A DNA stretch of 64,000 nt from Gigaspora margarita (GCA_009809945.1 WTPW01001602.1:6988-70987); one strand, 5' to 3'; positions 23,253 to 34,622 are shown, counted from the first letter of the stretch. Made by a program: numbers and translations. Notes: a model not told the origin generated them from the sequence alone.

Positions 23253-23660
23253 TAGAGTTGGGTTTCATGCGTGCGCATAATTCTGAATCGTGTGCATGTT
23301 TCCAAATCATGCGCATTTTATCCCATCAAAGTTTTTTTTATTTTTTTTTTATCATGCGTGAATTAATGCGAATGTTTCAAAAAATGCGTACAATGCGCAT
23401 TAATGCGCATGATTCCAAATCATGCGTATTTTATTCCATTTTCATGCAAATGACAGTTTTGTAATGCGATTCTTTTCATAATTTTATATTACACAGATGC
23501 TATGGTTTTATTGGTGGGTTCAGTAACTCATGATAACGACAATGATAAAAATTTACAATGATAAATTTACAACTCTAGTGATAGGATATTTCGCATATTT
23601 TCTATCTGATCCGCATAATCTGTAGCATAATTTTAAAAAATTTATCGCATAATTCGCATA
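23253..23660. repeat. TGCGCAT motif array
   Basis: Many copies of ATGCGCAT, GCGTGCGCATAATTC and, further right, CGCATAATTCGCATAATTTG lie in about 400 bp. The left end TAGAGTTGGG and an inverse CAACTCTA at 23570-23577 could be hAT-like termini, but the flanking 8-mers do not match. The 104-codon frame at 23150-23464 is a by-product of the array. Confidence 0.45.
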
Positions 23661-23739
23661 ATTTGGATTGTAAAGCAGGCAGAATTTGGGGCAGGAAATG
23701 GTGATCACTACTAGACACTTTTGCAGTAACGTGACCATC

Positions 23740-24235
23740 ACGTAGTCTGTTTAACTTTTTTGGCTTTATGTTAAATTAAGGGGTTAGGGTTCATGTATAT
23801 AGCTTTAAAAAGCCACTTTATATATGTAAAATCGCGTTCCGGACATTTTTATGTGGTTTTCAGGGTCGATTTAAACACTGGTTTTTGTATATTTTCGCTC
23901 TTTTCTCTTTTTTTTTCTTCTTGTACACGTGTTTTGTTTTGATGTCGGACTGATCCAGGACGATCAAAATTTACGTTCACCGATTGGTTAACTCTCATGC
24001 GCCACGTCACGTTATTGCGGGTTGGCTTTTAAAACTTTGTTTCATACCTTTACAGGAGACGCACTACAAATAGTAGTTCTATTAGACTCCTAAATTCTCA
24101 TTAGCCGGATTAGTCGCAGGACTTCATGATTATATGATTAACCGCAAAGTTACACAAATGCCAAGAAAAATCGTAGACCTCGTAGGAATCGTAGTTTTCG
24201 TAGATATTGTATATCTCATATATCTATTATTTTTA
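23740..24235. repeat. Dispersed repeat with copies at 17495-17600 and 11970-12110
   Basis: About 23865-23975, read on the minus strand, matches 17495-17600 (both contain ATCAGTCCGACAT- or ATTAGCCCGACAT-like text, ACACGTG, and CAGTGTTTAAATCGACC). About 24085-24230 matches 12030-12110 (CCAAGAAAAATCGTAGACCT, CGTAGATATTGTATATCTCA). No gene is seen. Confidence 0.5.
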
Positions 24236-24239
24236 TACG

Positions 24240-24404
24240 ACAGGGTGAAACCTGAGTTGCGAAATAGTGAAATCTGCTATGATCATCACGTGAAGGTGAA
24301 ATCCGCTTTTATATAATAAAAAACATATTAAAACACGCGGATTTCACCCTAACCCGATCTACAAAGCGGATTTCACTATTTAGCAACTCAGGTTTAGCCC
24401 TGTT
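24240..24404. mobile_element. MITE with ACAGGGTGAAACCTGAGTTG ends inside a repeat that has an empty copy
   Basis: The inverted ends ACAGGGTGAAACCTGAGTTG and ACAGGGCTAAACCTGAGTTG continue GCGAAATAGTGAAATC and CTAAATAGTGAAATCC, with an internal CGGATTTCACC pair. The related locus at about 12100-12160 runs from CTATTATTTTT straight into ATCGTTATTATATG without it. Flanking CTATTATTTTTAT and CTATTTTTATTATCG look like an imperfect duplication of the target. Confidence 0.7.
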
Positions 24405-24459
24405 CTATTTTTATTATCGTTACTATATGTATTGTATATGTTATATCAAGTATATTTAT

Positions 24460-26340
24460 TATATAAAATAGTTATAGTACAACTAATAGAAGTAATATTC
24501 GACTAGTCCATTCATTCGGATGTTCAATGTTCCTCCCGAATCGATAGCTTTCCTTTGCTAGTCATCGCACATACAAATAATAAATGATAACTCATATTAC
24601 TATGACTTTTGTATCGTCATATACATTTAATTGTTGCTCTTAAATCACATAAATCTTTTGTAAGGCGTAACGGCAATAAACCTGTAATTATATACACGGG
24701 ACATTGAAGTCAAACGTACACGATGTTCGTAACTAAAGTAAACTAGTTAGCATTAAACTTATAAGTGTAGTTGGGTGTAACAGTTCATACTGCTTTATAA
24801 TTAAATGTTACTTTTATATATTTTCTTATTTACTTAATACAGATACTTGATAAGCTAAATCTCTAAAATATTTAATTATATAAGATATGATTATTTATAT
24901 GTAGCTCTCCAAGGCTTTTTTGATGTTAGATGTCACTTAACTTTCAAATTTTCGTTTACTAAAACTTAACGTTAATATTGTAAAAGTTGTAATTGATCGG
25001 AGTTGATGTGCGTCGGGGAAATAGAGTCACACTAACGCCAACCACAACCAACACTACTAAATACTACGCTAAAATCCTATGGTTACATATTTTTAAAAAT
25101 TAGGCAAGTAATTAACTTTTGATATTTTAAATAAAAATATTAGAACTTTCAAAATTCTATTTCATATTAATTTTACTCGCTAATTTCTAATTTTATTTTA
25201 ATTAAAAACAACGTACATACTCTAATTCAAATTTAATAATAGAATTATTATAAAAATATATGCGAAGTTAAACATTAATTGATTAATTAGTATGTAGATA
25301 TTAATTAATTTTTATAGATTTAATTTAAACAAAATTTAATATAATATTACAATAACTATAATATTTATTATCAAATGTAATTATTTTTATTTATTTTATT
25401 AATTCTTAAAGACCATCTCATTATTATAATTACATTCTATATGTTTAATACTAAAATTATATTTTTTTTTCCAAAATACTATCACTCCACATATTTACAG
25501 AATAATAATACTTTAAAATAATCGAATTTCAATTTTACAATTTAATAAAATGGCTAATATTAATTGTTAATAATTATAAATTTATGATCAAATGTAAATC
25601 TGAAAGAGAATATCTTGTTTTTTTTTTTTAATTGAATATTGAAAGACTAGATAGTGTTATATATAAAATATAAGGATTCGAAAAGTTATAAATGTTACGT
25701 TTTATTTTCATCATACATGTAGCTATATTGCTTATTAACAAAATTTCATATACACCATCTCTACATCAAACATCACAAATATATTTTTACATAGATTTAT
25801 ATAGAATTTTTATTGAACTTTAGAAAAACTTTATTTAAATCATATTTAAATTATACAAACTCAATGTAGATTTATATAGTTGTTTATGTAAATCTATATA
25901 TATGTGTGTTTTACGCGCTATTGTGTAAAATTACAAAAAATTTTTATCTTAAATATTGATGCTAAATTAGATTATAAAGTTTAAATTGGGTGGGTTTTTA
26001 GCATAATGAAAATTTTTACTTAGTACATCGAGCACCGATTACCTTAGTCATTTTTAAGAAATAACTACGTAAGTAATCAAATTGTTATTATAGTAAGTAA
26101 AATTATATATGGATATTATATTAAATTATACATAAAATTCTGATTACATAAATCTACATTGGTTTATAAATCTATATAAAGTTTTATATAACATTTATAA
26201 TTTTACAGTTGCATAAATTTCTAAAAAATGTACTTCTGATGAAATTAATTCATAAGTCAACTAAATAAGTAATAATATCGATTTATCATTCTCCACTAAT
26301 ATATCAAGCTCTTCCGAGGCTTGATCATTTGTTTCCTTTT
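24460..26340. other. A+T-rich intergenic DNA downstream of copy 3
   Basis: No gene is seen. About 25595-25760 is weakly similar to the 3' flanks of copies 1 and 2. About 25790-25920 and 26135-26190 contain the inverted pair ATAGATTTATATAG / CTATATAAA typical of the window's hairpins. Confidence 0.35.
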
Positions 26341-26342
26341 TT

Positions 26343-27205
26343 TCACTTATCATTAATACGTCCCAAATAATTATAACAAGCAATATAAAGGGCGGGTATA
26401 ATTGGAGGGAACGGAGCAGCCTGATCAACGAATATGTTTCTATTTTTTGAAAAATTAACAAAGTACAGTATTAGATTTAACATCGAATATTATAAATTAT
26501 TACAATCAAATAAAGATAATTCGAAACGTACCTAACAAATAAATTCCAAAAATCGGCTCTAGTGCTATAACCGTAATTAATCTTCTTGTCTACAGATAAG
26601 AAAGTCAATCCCCAAGCAGGATGTCCTTTAAAAAAGGCAATGTCCTTGAAATCAATTTCGTTATCTTTTTCACATCGTCTCGAAATATCACCACTAAAAT
26701 ACCCGGCCCATTTAATTTGATATTCACATGATTCTAATCCAAAATCAGCATCATCAGCAGCAGTAAATAAAACGTCTGCTTTATGACTTTCGATCTCAGA
26801 GGTCACAGTTGAAACAGAGAAAACAGTGGCGTTTGAATTATGTCTAAATTCTATAACATTAAAATTTCTATCAGTCCAATTACGAACTGCTTCTATTTCA
26901 GCATATTCTATGAACTCAGGTTGATTATCAGTTCCACCATTAAATTCAGTTGGATAACCTTCAATAATATAATTATAATCCAAAATATCTTTATACCTAA
27001 ATCTATATTCTTGAGGAATTTCTGATACGTCAATTGGTAAATTCGGATATGGGAAACTACTACTAGTAATTACTGTTATAAATAAAACTACCATAATAGT
27101 TATTGAAAACCAACAACAGATACATTGTTCTTTGTAGTTAATGGGATTTGGATCTTCCCATTGTTCTAATAATGGTAGTCTTTCTGCATTTACGTCGTTG
27201 CTCAT
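26343..27205 (-). CDS. Type II single-pass membrane protein, family copy 3 (uncharacterised)
   Basis: Exons 27205-26532 and 26439-26343 with a 92-bp GT-AG intron (26440-26531) give 256 aa. The intron has the same position and phase as in copies 1 and 2 (the Arg codon is split AG/A). Same architecture: MSNDVNAERLPLLE tail with ExxxLL, cluster C-I-C-C at residues 28-31, one span (SITIMVVLFITVI), luminal Cys pair (ESCEYQIKW, RRCEK) and the FKGHPAWGLTFLSVDKKINY block. It diverges most in the middle and at the C-terminus, which ends earlier (YNYLGRINDK) than in the other copies. The start is set by alignment; an upstream in-frame ATG at 27244 exists. It appears intact. Function unknown. Confidence 0.8.
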
Positions 27206-28897
27206 TTTTTTTGTCAAAAGAAGTCTGAGAAAAAAAAAATTCAAGATTTATTACTGTGTTTATATAACTACGTATGCGCTGCGTATGAAGGTGCTATCCA
27301 TTGTTTAACATCTATATGCGGAACCTGCGGTTCGCTGATGGAAACTTCATTCCGCAAATAAAAATTGCATTAAATCTGCAGATTTGTTATGTACCATATT
27401 ACTTTTCTATTTGAAATAAGGTTTTAGTCACTCCGATTTATTCCACGGTAAAATCGAATTGAATAAGTGAATGTTTATTTAGGTAATGCGAACATGGATA
27501 ATCAGAATTGGTTTTTTATATCTTTATATTATTTTTAATTAAACGCAGCAAAGTTTAGTTATTGGTAATGAGATTTCTTTCTCTCCCCTTTTTCTTTCTT
27601 TTTTTATTTTTATTTTTATTTTTTTTTTTACACAGCGACTTCTTTGATAATTCATTAAAATATTGTTAAGATATAAGAAGCAATTGCATTAAAAAACAAA
27701 ATGAAAGATATATAATCAAAAAAGGAAATATGTGCACGAAAATTTCGGAATTAAATGATTAGTACATTGCTTTTGGATTTTTGTGCTATTTGACGCTATT
27801 ATTATGCAACCAAGATTATTTTTCATAGTGAGTCATAGTGTATTCCTATAAAGAAAGTTTATTTAGCTTTTGCTGAACTTTTGTCGATAGTATACAAAAA
27901 AGTTTCAGAATGGAATCGCTATAAGTATACCTTTTATTATTAAATTTATTAAATTAACATTAATCGATTTTTCCTGATTTATATTAATAATGACACTATT
28001 CAGAACGTATTTTGAATAGCATCAATAAAAATTAAACAAAAGCTAAAAACTTTTTTTTTTATATGTGTCGATGCTAATGAGACATTACGACATTCTACAA
28101 ACTTCGGGATTATTTTGCTATATGCACAAAAGCAATCAGTTTAAGCTATCCCTTTGGATTAGAAATAGTTTACTTGAAGTTGCATTATGGCGCATATAAT
28201 TATTATATAAATTATATATTAATTAACACTAGTGGCTTTGCATATAGGTTAATGGAGCTCATTTTGTATTAATCTCCGAACTCAAACACAATATCTATAA
28301 AATGATGTTACAGTAATATTATTATGTTACTTATTTCAACACAATCACAAAAAATGATACCATTAGCTCATGTGGTCAGATAATAATGATTTATCTAATT
28401 TTGATAATGGACAAAATAAATCAGAATCACATTTACATAATGTCCTTTAAAACGACGTACGTACAGTACTGCAGTACAACACACCTATATTCTATTGTGA
28501 TACAAACCAAAATAGGAAAATTTTATAAGTGTAGCAAAGATTACTTTTTTTGACTTTATGAATGAACTATTTATGTCTTTCATTATAACTTTAACTGTGT
28601 ATTAATATAAATTTATTGGAAATGTTGCTTATATTAAACGAATTGGATTTTGTATTACTTTGATGTATTAGACAAGCTATATAACATGAAATTTGATGAT
28701 GTTTCTCAAAATCGCTAATAATTAAAAATTTTGTCTAACAATAAAAAATTCTTTAACAAAATTATGTGTAGTCTTTGCTAAAGCCGTTATTAAAATGACC
28801 TAACATTAACCCTAAAGTTAAAGCAAATTTTTACGGATTATCAGCGCAGCATCATGTGAATTGTACTACAGTAGGAGATAAGTTCTTTTGAATATAT
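27206..28897. other. Intergenic DNA upstream of copy 3
   Basis: No gene is seen. About 27755-27815 (AGTACATTGCTTTTGGATTT, GTGCTATTTGACG) is a diverged version of the upstream block of copies 1 and 2. CGACGTACGTACAG at about 28454 is another ACGT palindrome. Confidence 0.35.
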
Positions 28898-29176
28898 TGT
28901 TACGGGGTTAAGCGATATAAGGTGAACTATATCGAAATCTCTCTCGATAGAACACTCGCTTTGATCAATATATGCCGTTCACGAAAGCATTTAATTCAAA
29001 AGTTCTTGATTATTAAAAGACTTGTATAAAGACCTCTCTATTTCTCTTACGCTTTACATATCTTCTTTACATGATTGCATTATTACACCATATGATAATC
29101 AGTTTATTAATTACGCTATTGCATAGTTACTTTTGACTTTGTATGTCACTATATTAGAACTGTAACTCACGTAACA
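28898..29176 (+). mobile_element. Solo LTR fossil, 279 bp
   Basis: It begins TGTTACGGGG and ends CACGTAACA, the TG...CA structure of an LTR, and is flanked by the 5-bp duplication TATAT (28893-28897 and 29177-29181). No internal retroelement sequence adjoins it, so it is a solo LTR left by recombination. Its terminal TGTTACGGGG matches the longer LTR at 35956, suggesting a related, probably Ty3/gypsy-like, lineage. The intact duplication suggests moderate age. Confidence 0.75.
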
Positions 29177-30611
29177 TATATTGAAGGACGGATCCTATCA
29201 CAGCAAACACTTTCACGACAATGTCAAAATTTTGACAAGTTAGCCGTATTAGGTTAGAATTAGGGTTAATTTTTGTCGGGAAAATGGTAAAGGGGCATTA
29301 TTTTGAATGCCTTGATTTCCCCAAAGTTTTGATTGGATGTCTGAAATATAATTTCCAATTGGATAAAATGGATCATGTCACCCTTAGCACCGTCACAAGT
29401 TTCAAAAAAAAAATTTTCAAAACTTATCGTTATAAGTATTTTTTCAAATTTACAGTTACAAAGGTAAGCAAAAATTTCATAGAATTAAATGTAATATAAA
29501 TAAAAAAATGTACTTAAATATTTATCGTACTAGTTGCTTAAATAAAAAGTTCTTTATTCGATTCTTCATTAAGCATATAAAGGTTACAATGTAATTCAAA
29601 AAAAAATAAATAAAGAAATAAATTAATAAAAAAAATAAATAAATAAAATAAATATATAAAATAAATAAATAAAAAAAAATAAAAAATAATTAAATAAATA
29701 AAAATAAAAAAATAAATAAACAAATAAATAAAAAAATAAATAATAAAACAATAAAAAATAATTAAATAAATAAAAATAAAAAAATAAAAAAAAAATAAAA
29801 ATAAAAAAAAGAGCTTAAATATTTGTCGTAATGTGTGTATTGGTTGCTCAAGTAAAAAATTTCTTATTGAGCACACTAACTTTTTACTAACGAAATTTCA
29901 AAGTACTGTCAAATATAATCAACTCCAAAGGCTTACTATAATGAACATCGGTTCTATATAAAAGGTTGATCGTATAATGACATTTTGCCTGCTCTAACTG
30001 AAAATATAAAATATGAATGGTCTAAAAATATGTGTTTAATTAATTGTCGTGGCTGATGATGAAATTTTGACCTACTTTGATATGAAATTTTAAATTTTTG
30101 GGGATGTTTTTTTTCGTTTTTGTCTTATAGGGCTAGGTTTGGGTTTGGGTGTAGATTTCATATTTAAAGAGTATTTGTGGATTTTAGCAGGACTTATAAA
30201 TTCAAATCAAGACCCCAAATTTCAGCATCAGCCGCGACATTAATTGATAAATTAATAAAGTATAATAGATACTTTAATATTCGAAAAAAATTATTTAATA
30301 CTGTATAATTGTTGCCATGCGATATTTATTGTGTTTTTATTAAGAATTCGAAGAGTTGCTAAAAGAGTGCGCTCAAAATGTTTTATCGTAAAGAGTTGCT
30401 AAATTCAAGGGAATTCAAACGTTAATATTAAAAAGTGAAAAGTAATAATTACGAAACAATTGTTTGATGTCTACATTATCAGCAGTGATTTACCAATGAA
30501 AAACGAGATTTGATGGTAACTTGGGGGAGAAATTAGTAAACCCACATTATTTCAAGTCTTATATCATATTGATTACTGTAGTACCATCTCAAAATTTATT
30601 TCATATGTAAA
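29177..30611. repeat. Intergenic DNA with a (TAAA)n/(AAATA)n tract between direct repeats
   Basis: About 29590-29815 is an A-rich TAAA microsatellite. Directly repeated text flanks it: TTAAATATTTATCGTACTAG near 29514 and TTAAATATTTGTCGTAATG near 29815, each followed by GTTGCT(T/C)AA. The frame at 29284-29499 lacks recognisable features. Confidence 0.4.
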
Positions 30612-30773
30612 ATGATAGCTTTCTTGTGGTTTTATGAATTCGTCATCTTTCTAGTATTTTCTCAGCAGAAAATATCTGATCGGTCAGAAAGACCGATCGC
30701 CATTGATGAAAATGATCAATATATAGGTACATTAGTTGAATTAGTTGGATCCGTTTCTTCATGCATCTATTAA
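30612..30773 (+). CDS. Candidate small secreted peptide, 53 aa (hypothetical)
   Basis: An intronless ORF of 53 codons starts with a signal-like stretch (MIAFLWFYEFVIFLVFSQQ), followed by a polar region KISDRSERPIAIDENDQYIG and a short tail with a single cysteine. Cleavage after about residue 19 would leave about 34 residues. No homologue is known to me. A GGTACATTAG inside could be an intron boundary, so the end is uncertain. It may equally be chance in A+T-rich DNA. Confidence 0.22.
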   Translation: MIAFLWFYEFVIFLVFSQQKISDRSERPIAIDENDQYIGTLVELVGSVSSCIY

Positions 30774-32734
30774 TCTTTTTTTTTTTTTTTTTGTTTTTAT
30801 AAATAAAAGGAATTCTCGCTAACAGACAAGTCTCAAGTCTTAGGGCTGATTGCCTATTTTACTAATCACCCACTCCCGATGTGTAAACAATTCTCTCGTA
30901 GAAATGACTAACCTTTACTCTGTCACTGGCCAAATTTAAACGTCTCCTTCGATATGTTGTTTAAGTTTGATTTGGATAAGTCCCAAAGTCTATTTTTCCA
31001 GTAAACCTTTCATTATTTTAGATTATATGATCGTCAATTTACCTAGCATTAACCAATGAATGTGTCTATTTTTAGCTAACCATCATCATAGTCGAATTTT
31101 TAAACTGCCGGCTAAGTACGTACGATGAAGGAATTTTATTATCTTTATAGAGATAGTGCATAAAGTAGTAGCACATCGAGTCTCAATAAAATGAAAGGTC
31201 AAGAATTCTCAACCTTTTTGCATAGAGATAATGCACAAAGAATATTATGCACTTATTAGCAGTTATTGAGAATGACTTATTTAGTTTATCTATAATAAGT
31301 TAGTTGACCTTTATTCTATATAAAGTGATTGAGATTTTTAGATTTCCTGCACCAATACGCACATCTAACTGTGCATGCTTTTTGCCATATGTTCTCGGAG
31401 TGGAAAATTTAATAAGAAATAATATACCAAATATACCAAATTTGAGCGTGATTTTTTGTCCGTTAATATTTTAGAATTTAGATGATCGTCAATTTTATTT
31501 TTAGTAAAATTTGATAATATTTGTTTCCGAATTTTTCTAAAGTAAAACAATGTGAACCTAAAATTCGAGCAAGGTTGAGCTATAAATCTTGGATAAATAC
31601 TATATTATTCCGAAATGTAATAACAAATAACAAACTTAGCCGTCTAAAATTTTGAATTACGCAAATTTTAGCCCAAAAATATAAATTATATTGGCTAAAA
31701 AAATTATCAAAATTTATCACATTCTAATAAAACTTTTTGTATATCTCTTTATTTTATTATTGTAGTATTAATTTTTTTAAAAAAGTATTTTAAATTGTAT
31801 ATAAATAATTTACAATTGAAAATATATGAAAGTTCTCATATGATGTATATACTTATTCATAGTAATTCCTCCAATACATAATTGCATAAAAGGTAATAAG
31901 TAATATAATGTAATAATTACATATATACGTATGTGCTGTAATATTAAAAGTCATAACTGGTAATTAGATAAGTGTACATGTCCCAAATAATGCTTCAGAA
32001 CGGGTCAGATCTAGATGGGCAAAATTATTACATTAATGTTCAAGGTTTTTTGCTATGTAATTTTTACGATAATTCTATTTTTAGCAAAAACTAATTTACT
32101 TTTTTTGTTTAATCTCAGTCGTTATCATGTGGTTAATTGTATAAGAAACAAGTAATAAAATACTTAAGTAAAGGATATAATAAGTAATTCTTACGTACGT
32201 ACAAAATACCATGTCCATCCATAGTCATATTTAGCTATTTGAGGACTAATACAATACATCGATCTAATATATTGTTCTGAACAATGGTCGAACCTAAGTT
32301 TTGGGTCGGGTTTTCCATAGTCCGACCCGAACTTCGAAATTTTTTGCAAAGTGATGCAATTCTAAAAAGGAAATTTTTATACGTAGATCGCAAGATCGTC
32401 GCAAAGCAGGAAGTTGCACTCTATACTTAATGCACTAAACCGAAATGGAACAACTGTCAAAAAATCGTCCCGTGTTATCATGCAATAATCTTTTTTGCCT
32501 TTTTGAGCTTTAATCAACACGGATCAGCCCGACGAAGGCAAAAATCCGAGAGATGATTTTACATATATTAATATACTTGCTTTCACTAATCCAATTTTTA
32601 ATTAGATATTTGAAATTATATAATAAATGCACATGCTCTTGGTCAAAAAAAACAGTGCATATTTGACGTCGTACGGAGTCGCTCAACATTGCGCAATAAC
32701 TTAATGAATAACGTTATCGTTTCACCACATTACA
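30774..32734. other. Intergenic DNA between 30.8 and 32.7 kb
   Basis: No gene is seen. Small hairpins include GATCGGTCAGAAAGACCGATC-type text just upstream (near 30678) and GGGTCGGGTTTTCC / GTCCGACCCGA near 32304-32333. GTACGTAC occurs near 31116 and 32194. Confidence 0.35.
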
Positions 32735-32777
32735 TTACACGTACGTACGTACATATTTACGTGCGTAACGTATATAC
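32735..32777 (+). promoter_or_regulatory. ACGT-repeat tract upstream of the F-box gene
   Basis: ACGTACGTACGTAC (32739-32752), then TTTACGTGCGTAACG, lies about 85-100 bp before the chosen ATG. Further upstream ACTTAATGAATAACG shares ACTTAATGAAT with the regions before membrane-protein copies 1 and 2. A regulatory role is inferred only from recurrence. Confidence 0.35.
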
Positions 32778-32834
32778 ATGATATTTATCGGGAATCGAAA
32801 AATTATCCTTTACACTAAAATTTTAATCTTTAAA

Positions 32835-34622
32835 ATGACAACATTACCAAACGAATGCTTTCTCGAAATATTTCGTAGTTTCCAGACTGATTATAGAAGC
32901 TTATTTTCATGCCTTCTCGTAAACCGTCTTTGGTGTAAGATTATTGTACCAATTTTATGGAGTGAACCAACAGTCCATATTGATGATAGAAGACTCATAA
33001 GAACATGTCTTTTGGCATTAAATGCCAAAGAAAAAGCACTATTAATCCCCTTTAAAATTATCTTTCCTAATTATTCAAAACCATTATTTAAATATACAAG
33101 TTATACTAAATCTGTGGGTATTTACTTGTCGGATGGTGTCCAAAATTGGCTTAACGATGAAGGATATGAAGGATATCATAATTCAATTTTTATTAAAGAT
33201 GGTGATGAGCCTATGAATGCTCTTAAATGTTCTTTGATTGCAATGTTTCTACGAACAAGCAAGAATCTTAAATATTTAAGATTTGACAAAATAATTTATA
33301 ATAGTTTAATAATTTTTGAAAACCTTTATAAAAATACTTCTATTACTTCGTTAAATTTGGACCTTAATAATTTTGATTTCACGGCAATTGATGCACTGAT
33401 AGAGGCGCTTTGCAAAAATGTTGCTTTAACTTCTTTAACACTTCGTCATAGTCGGATTGGTTTTGAAGCTGCAAAATCATTAGCGAAAGCTCTTTGCAGT
33501 AATACTACTTTGACTTCTTTAAATTATAATAATAATCAACTTTATTTTGAAGGGGGAGAAGCATTAGCAAAGGCCCTTCGTGTAAACACTACTTTAACTT
33601 CTTTAAATCTTGAAAATAATAACCTTTATTCCGAGGGAGGAAAAGTATTAGCTGAGGCGCTTTATAATAATAATACTCTAACCTTTTTGAATCTTAAATA
33701 TAATCTCCTCTGTCCTGAAGGAGGTGAAGCAATAGCAAAGGCGCTTTGCGTAAACAATACTTTGACATCTTTAGATCTTTCTGATAATCAACTTGGCCCT
33801 GAAGGAGGGAAAGCATTAGCAATTGCCCTTGGTAAAAACGTTACTTTAACTTCTTTAAATGCAAGCAGAAATGAAATTGGTGTGGAAGGAGTAAAATCGA
33901 TAGCAGAAGCTCTTTTCAAAAATACTACTCTAATTTCTTTAGATCTTGGATTTAATAGACTTAGTTCTGAAGGTGGAAAATTATTAGCAGAAGCTCTTTG
34001 TATAAATACTGGTCTAACTTTCTTAGATCTTCGTTATAATTCTCTTAATTCTGAAGGAGGAAAAGCACTAGCGGATGCTCTTTGTAAGAATGCTACTCTA
34101 TCTTCCTTAAATATTGAATATAACCAACTTGGTTTTGAAGGTGGAAGAGCACTGGCAAAGGCTCTTTATAAAAATACGAATCTGACTTCCTTAAATATTG
34201 AATATAATCAGCTTGGCTCTGAAGGAGGAAAAGCAATAGCAAAAGCTCTTTGTAGAAACACTGCCCTTGCCTCTTTAAATATTTATGATAATAATATTGG
34301 TCCTGAAGGAGGAAAAGCATTTGGAGAGGTTCTTTGTAAGAATACTATTCTTACTTCTTTAAATCTTTCTGACAATCAACTTGGTTCTGAGGGAGGAAAA
34401 TCATTAGCGAAGGCGCTTTATATAAATACCACTTTGTCTTCCTTAAGTCTTTCTTATAATCAACTTGGATTTGACGGTTTAAAAGCACTAGCAGAGGCTC
34501 TCTGCAATAATGTTACATTGACTTCACTGAATCTTTATGAAAATAGAATTGCTCGTGAAAACAAATGCTTATTGAAAAAAATTTTTCATACAAATACTAC
34601 ATTAACATATTTGAATTATTAA
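32835..34622 (+). CDS. F-box protein with 15 RNI-type leucine-rich repeats
   Basis: Intronless, 595 aa. Residues 1-45 form an F-box (LPNECFLEIF, LFSCLLVNRLWCKIIVPILW), the part that binds Skp1 in SCF ubiquitin ligases. A linker region at about 46-166 follows. From residue 167 to the end run 15 uninterrupted 28-residue repeats of the type LTSLNLSDNQLGSEGGKALA, plus a 9-residue partial copy. This is the ribonuclease-inhibitor class that forms a horseshoe for partner binding. The likely role is as substrate receptor of a cytosolic or nuclear SCF E3 ligase. The ATG at 32835 is chosen because the F-box follows directly; an in-frame ATG at 32778 would add 19 residues with no F-box features. Substrate unknown. 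It appears intact. Confidence 0.9.
   Translation: MTTLPNECFLEIFRSFQTDYRSLFSCLLVNRLWCKIIVPILWSEPTVHIDDRRLIRTCLLALNAKEKALLIPFKIIFPNYSKPLFKYTSYTKSVGIYLSDGVQNWLNDEGYEGYHNSIFIKDGDEPMNALKCSLIAMFLRTSKNLKYLRFDKIIYNSLIIFENLYKNTSITSLNLDLNNFDFTAIDALIEALCKNVALTSLTLRHSRIGFEAAKSLAKALCSNTTLTSLNYNNNQLYFEGGEALAKALRVNTTLTSLNLENNNLYSEGGKVLAEALYNNNTLTFLNLKYNLLCPEGGEAIAKALCVNNTLTSLDLSDNQLGPEGGKALAIALGKNVTLTSLNASRNEIGVEGVKSIAEALFKNTTLISLDLGFNRLSSEGGKLLAEALCINTGLTFLDLRYNSLNSEGGKALADALCKNATLSSLNIEYNQLGFEGGRALAKALYKNTNLTSLNIEYNQLGSEGGKAIAKALCRNTALASLNIYDNNIGPEGGKAFGEVLCKNTILTSLNLSDNQLGSEGGKSLAKALYINTTLSSLSLSYNQLGFDGLKALAEALCNNVTLTSLNLYENRIARENKCLLKKIFHTNTTLTYLNY
33333..34619 (+). repeat. 84-bp coding repeat array (15.3 units)
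   Basis: The leucine-rich repeats are encoded by 15 units of exactly 84 bp (33333-34592) plus 27 bp, with no insertion or deletion. Recurrent DNA phrases such as GAAGGAGGAAAAGCA and CTTTAAATCTT show the units are also related at DNA level, consistent with growth by unequal exchange. Confidence 0.9.

Noticed and set aside
26840-27025. 61-codon plus-strand frame
   Set aside because: It is antisense to exon 1 of membrane-protein copy 3.
29538-29876. 112-codon Phe/Ile/Tyr-rich minus frame
   Set aside because: It is a translation of the TAAA microsatellite; pure composition effect.
32778-32834. N-terminal extension of the F-box protein by 19 codons
   Set aside because: The F-box starts right after the ATG at 32835; the extension is hydrophobic with no family support.
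34093-34320. 75-codon minus-strand frame
   Set aside because: It is antisense to the 84-bp leucine-rich repeat units; its internal periodicity is inherited from them.
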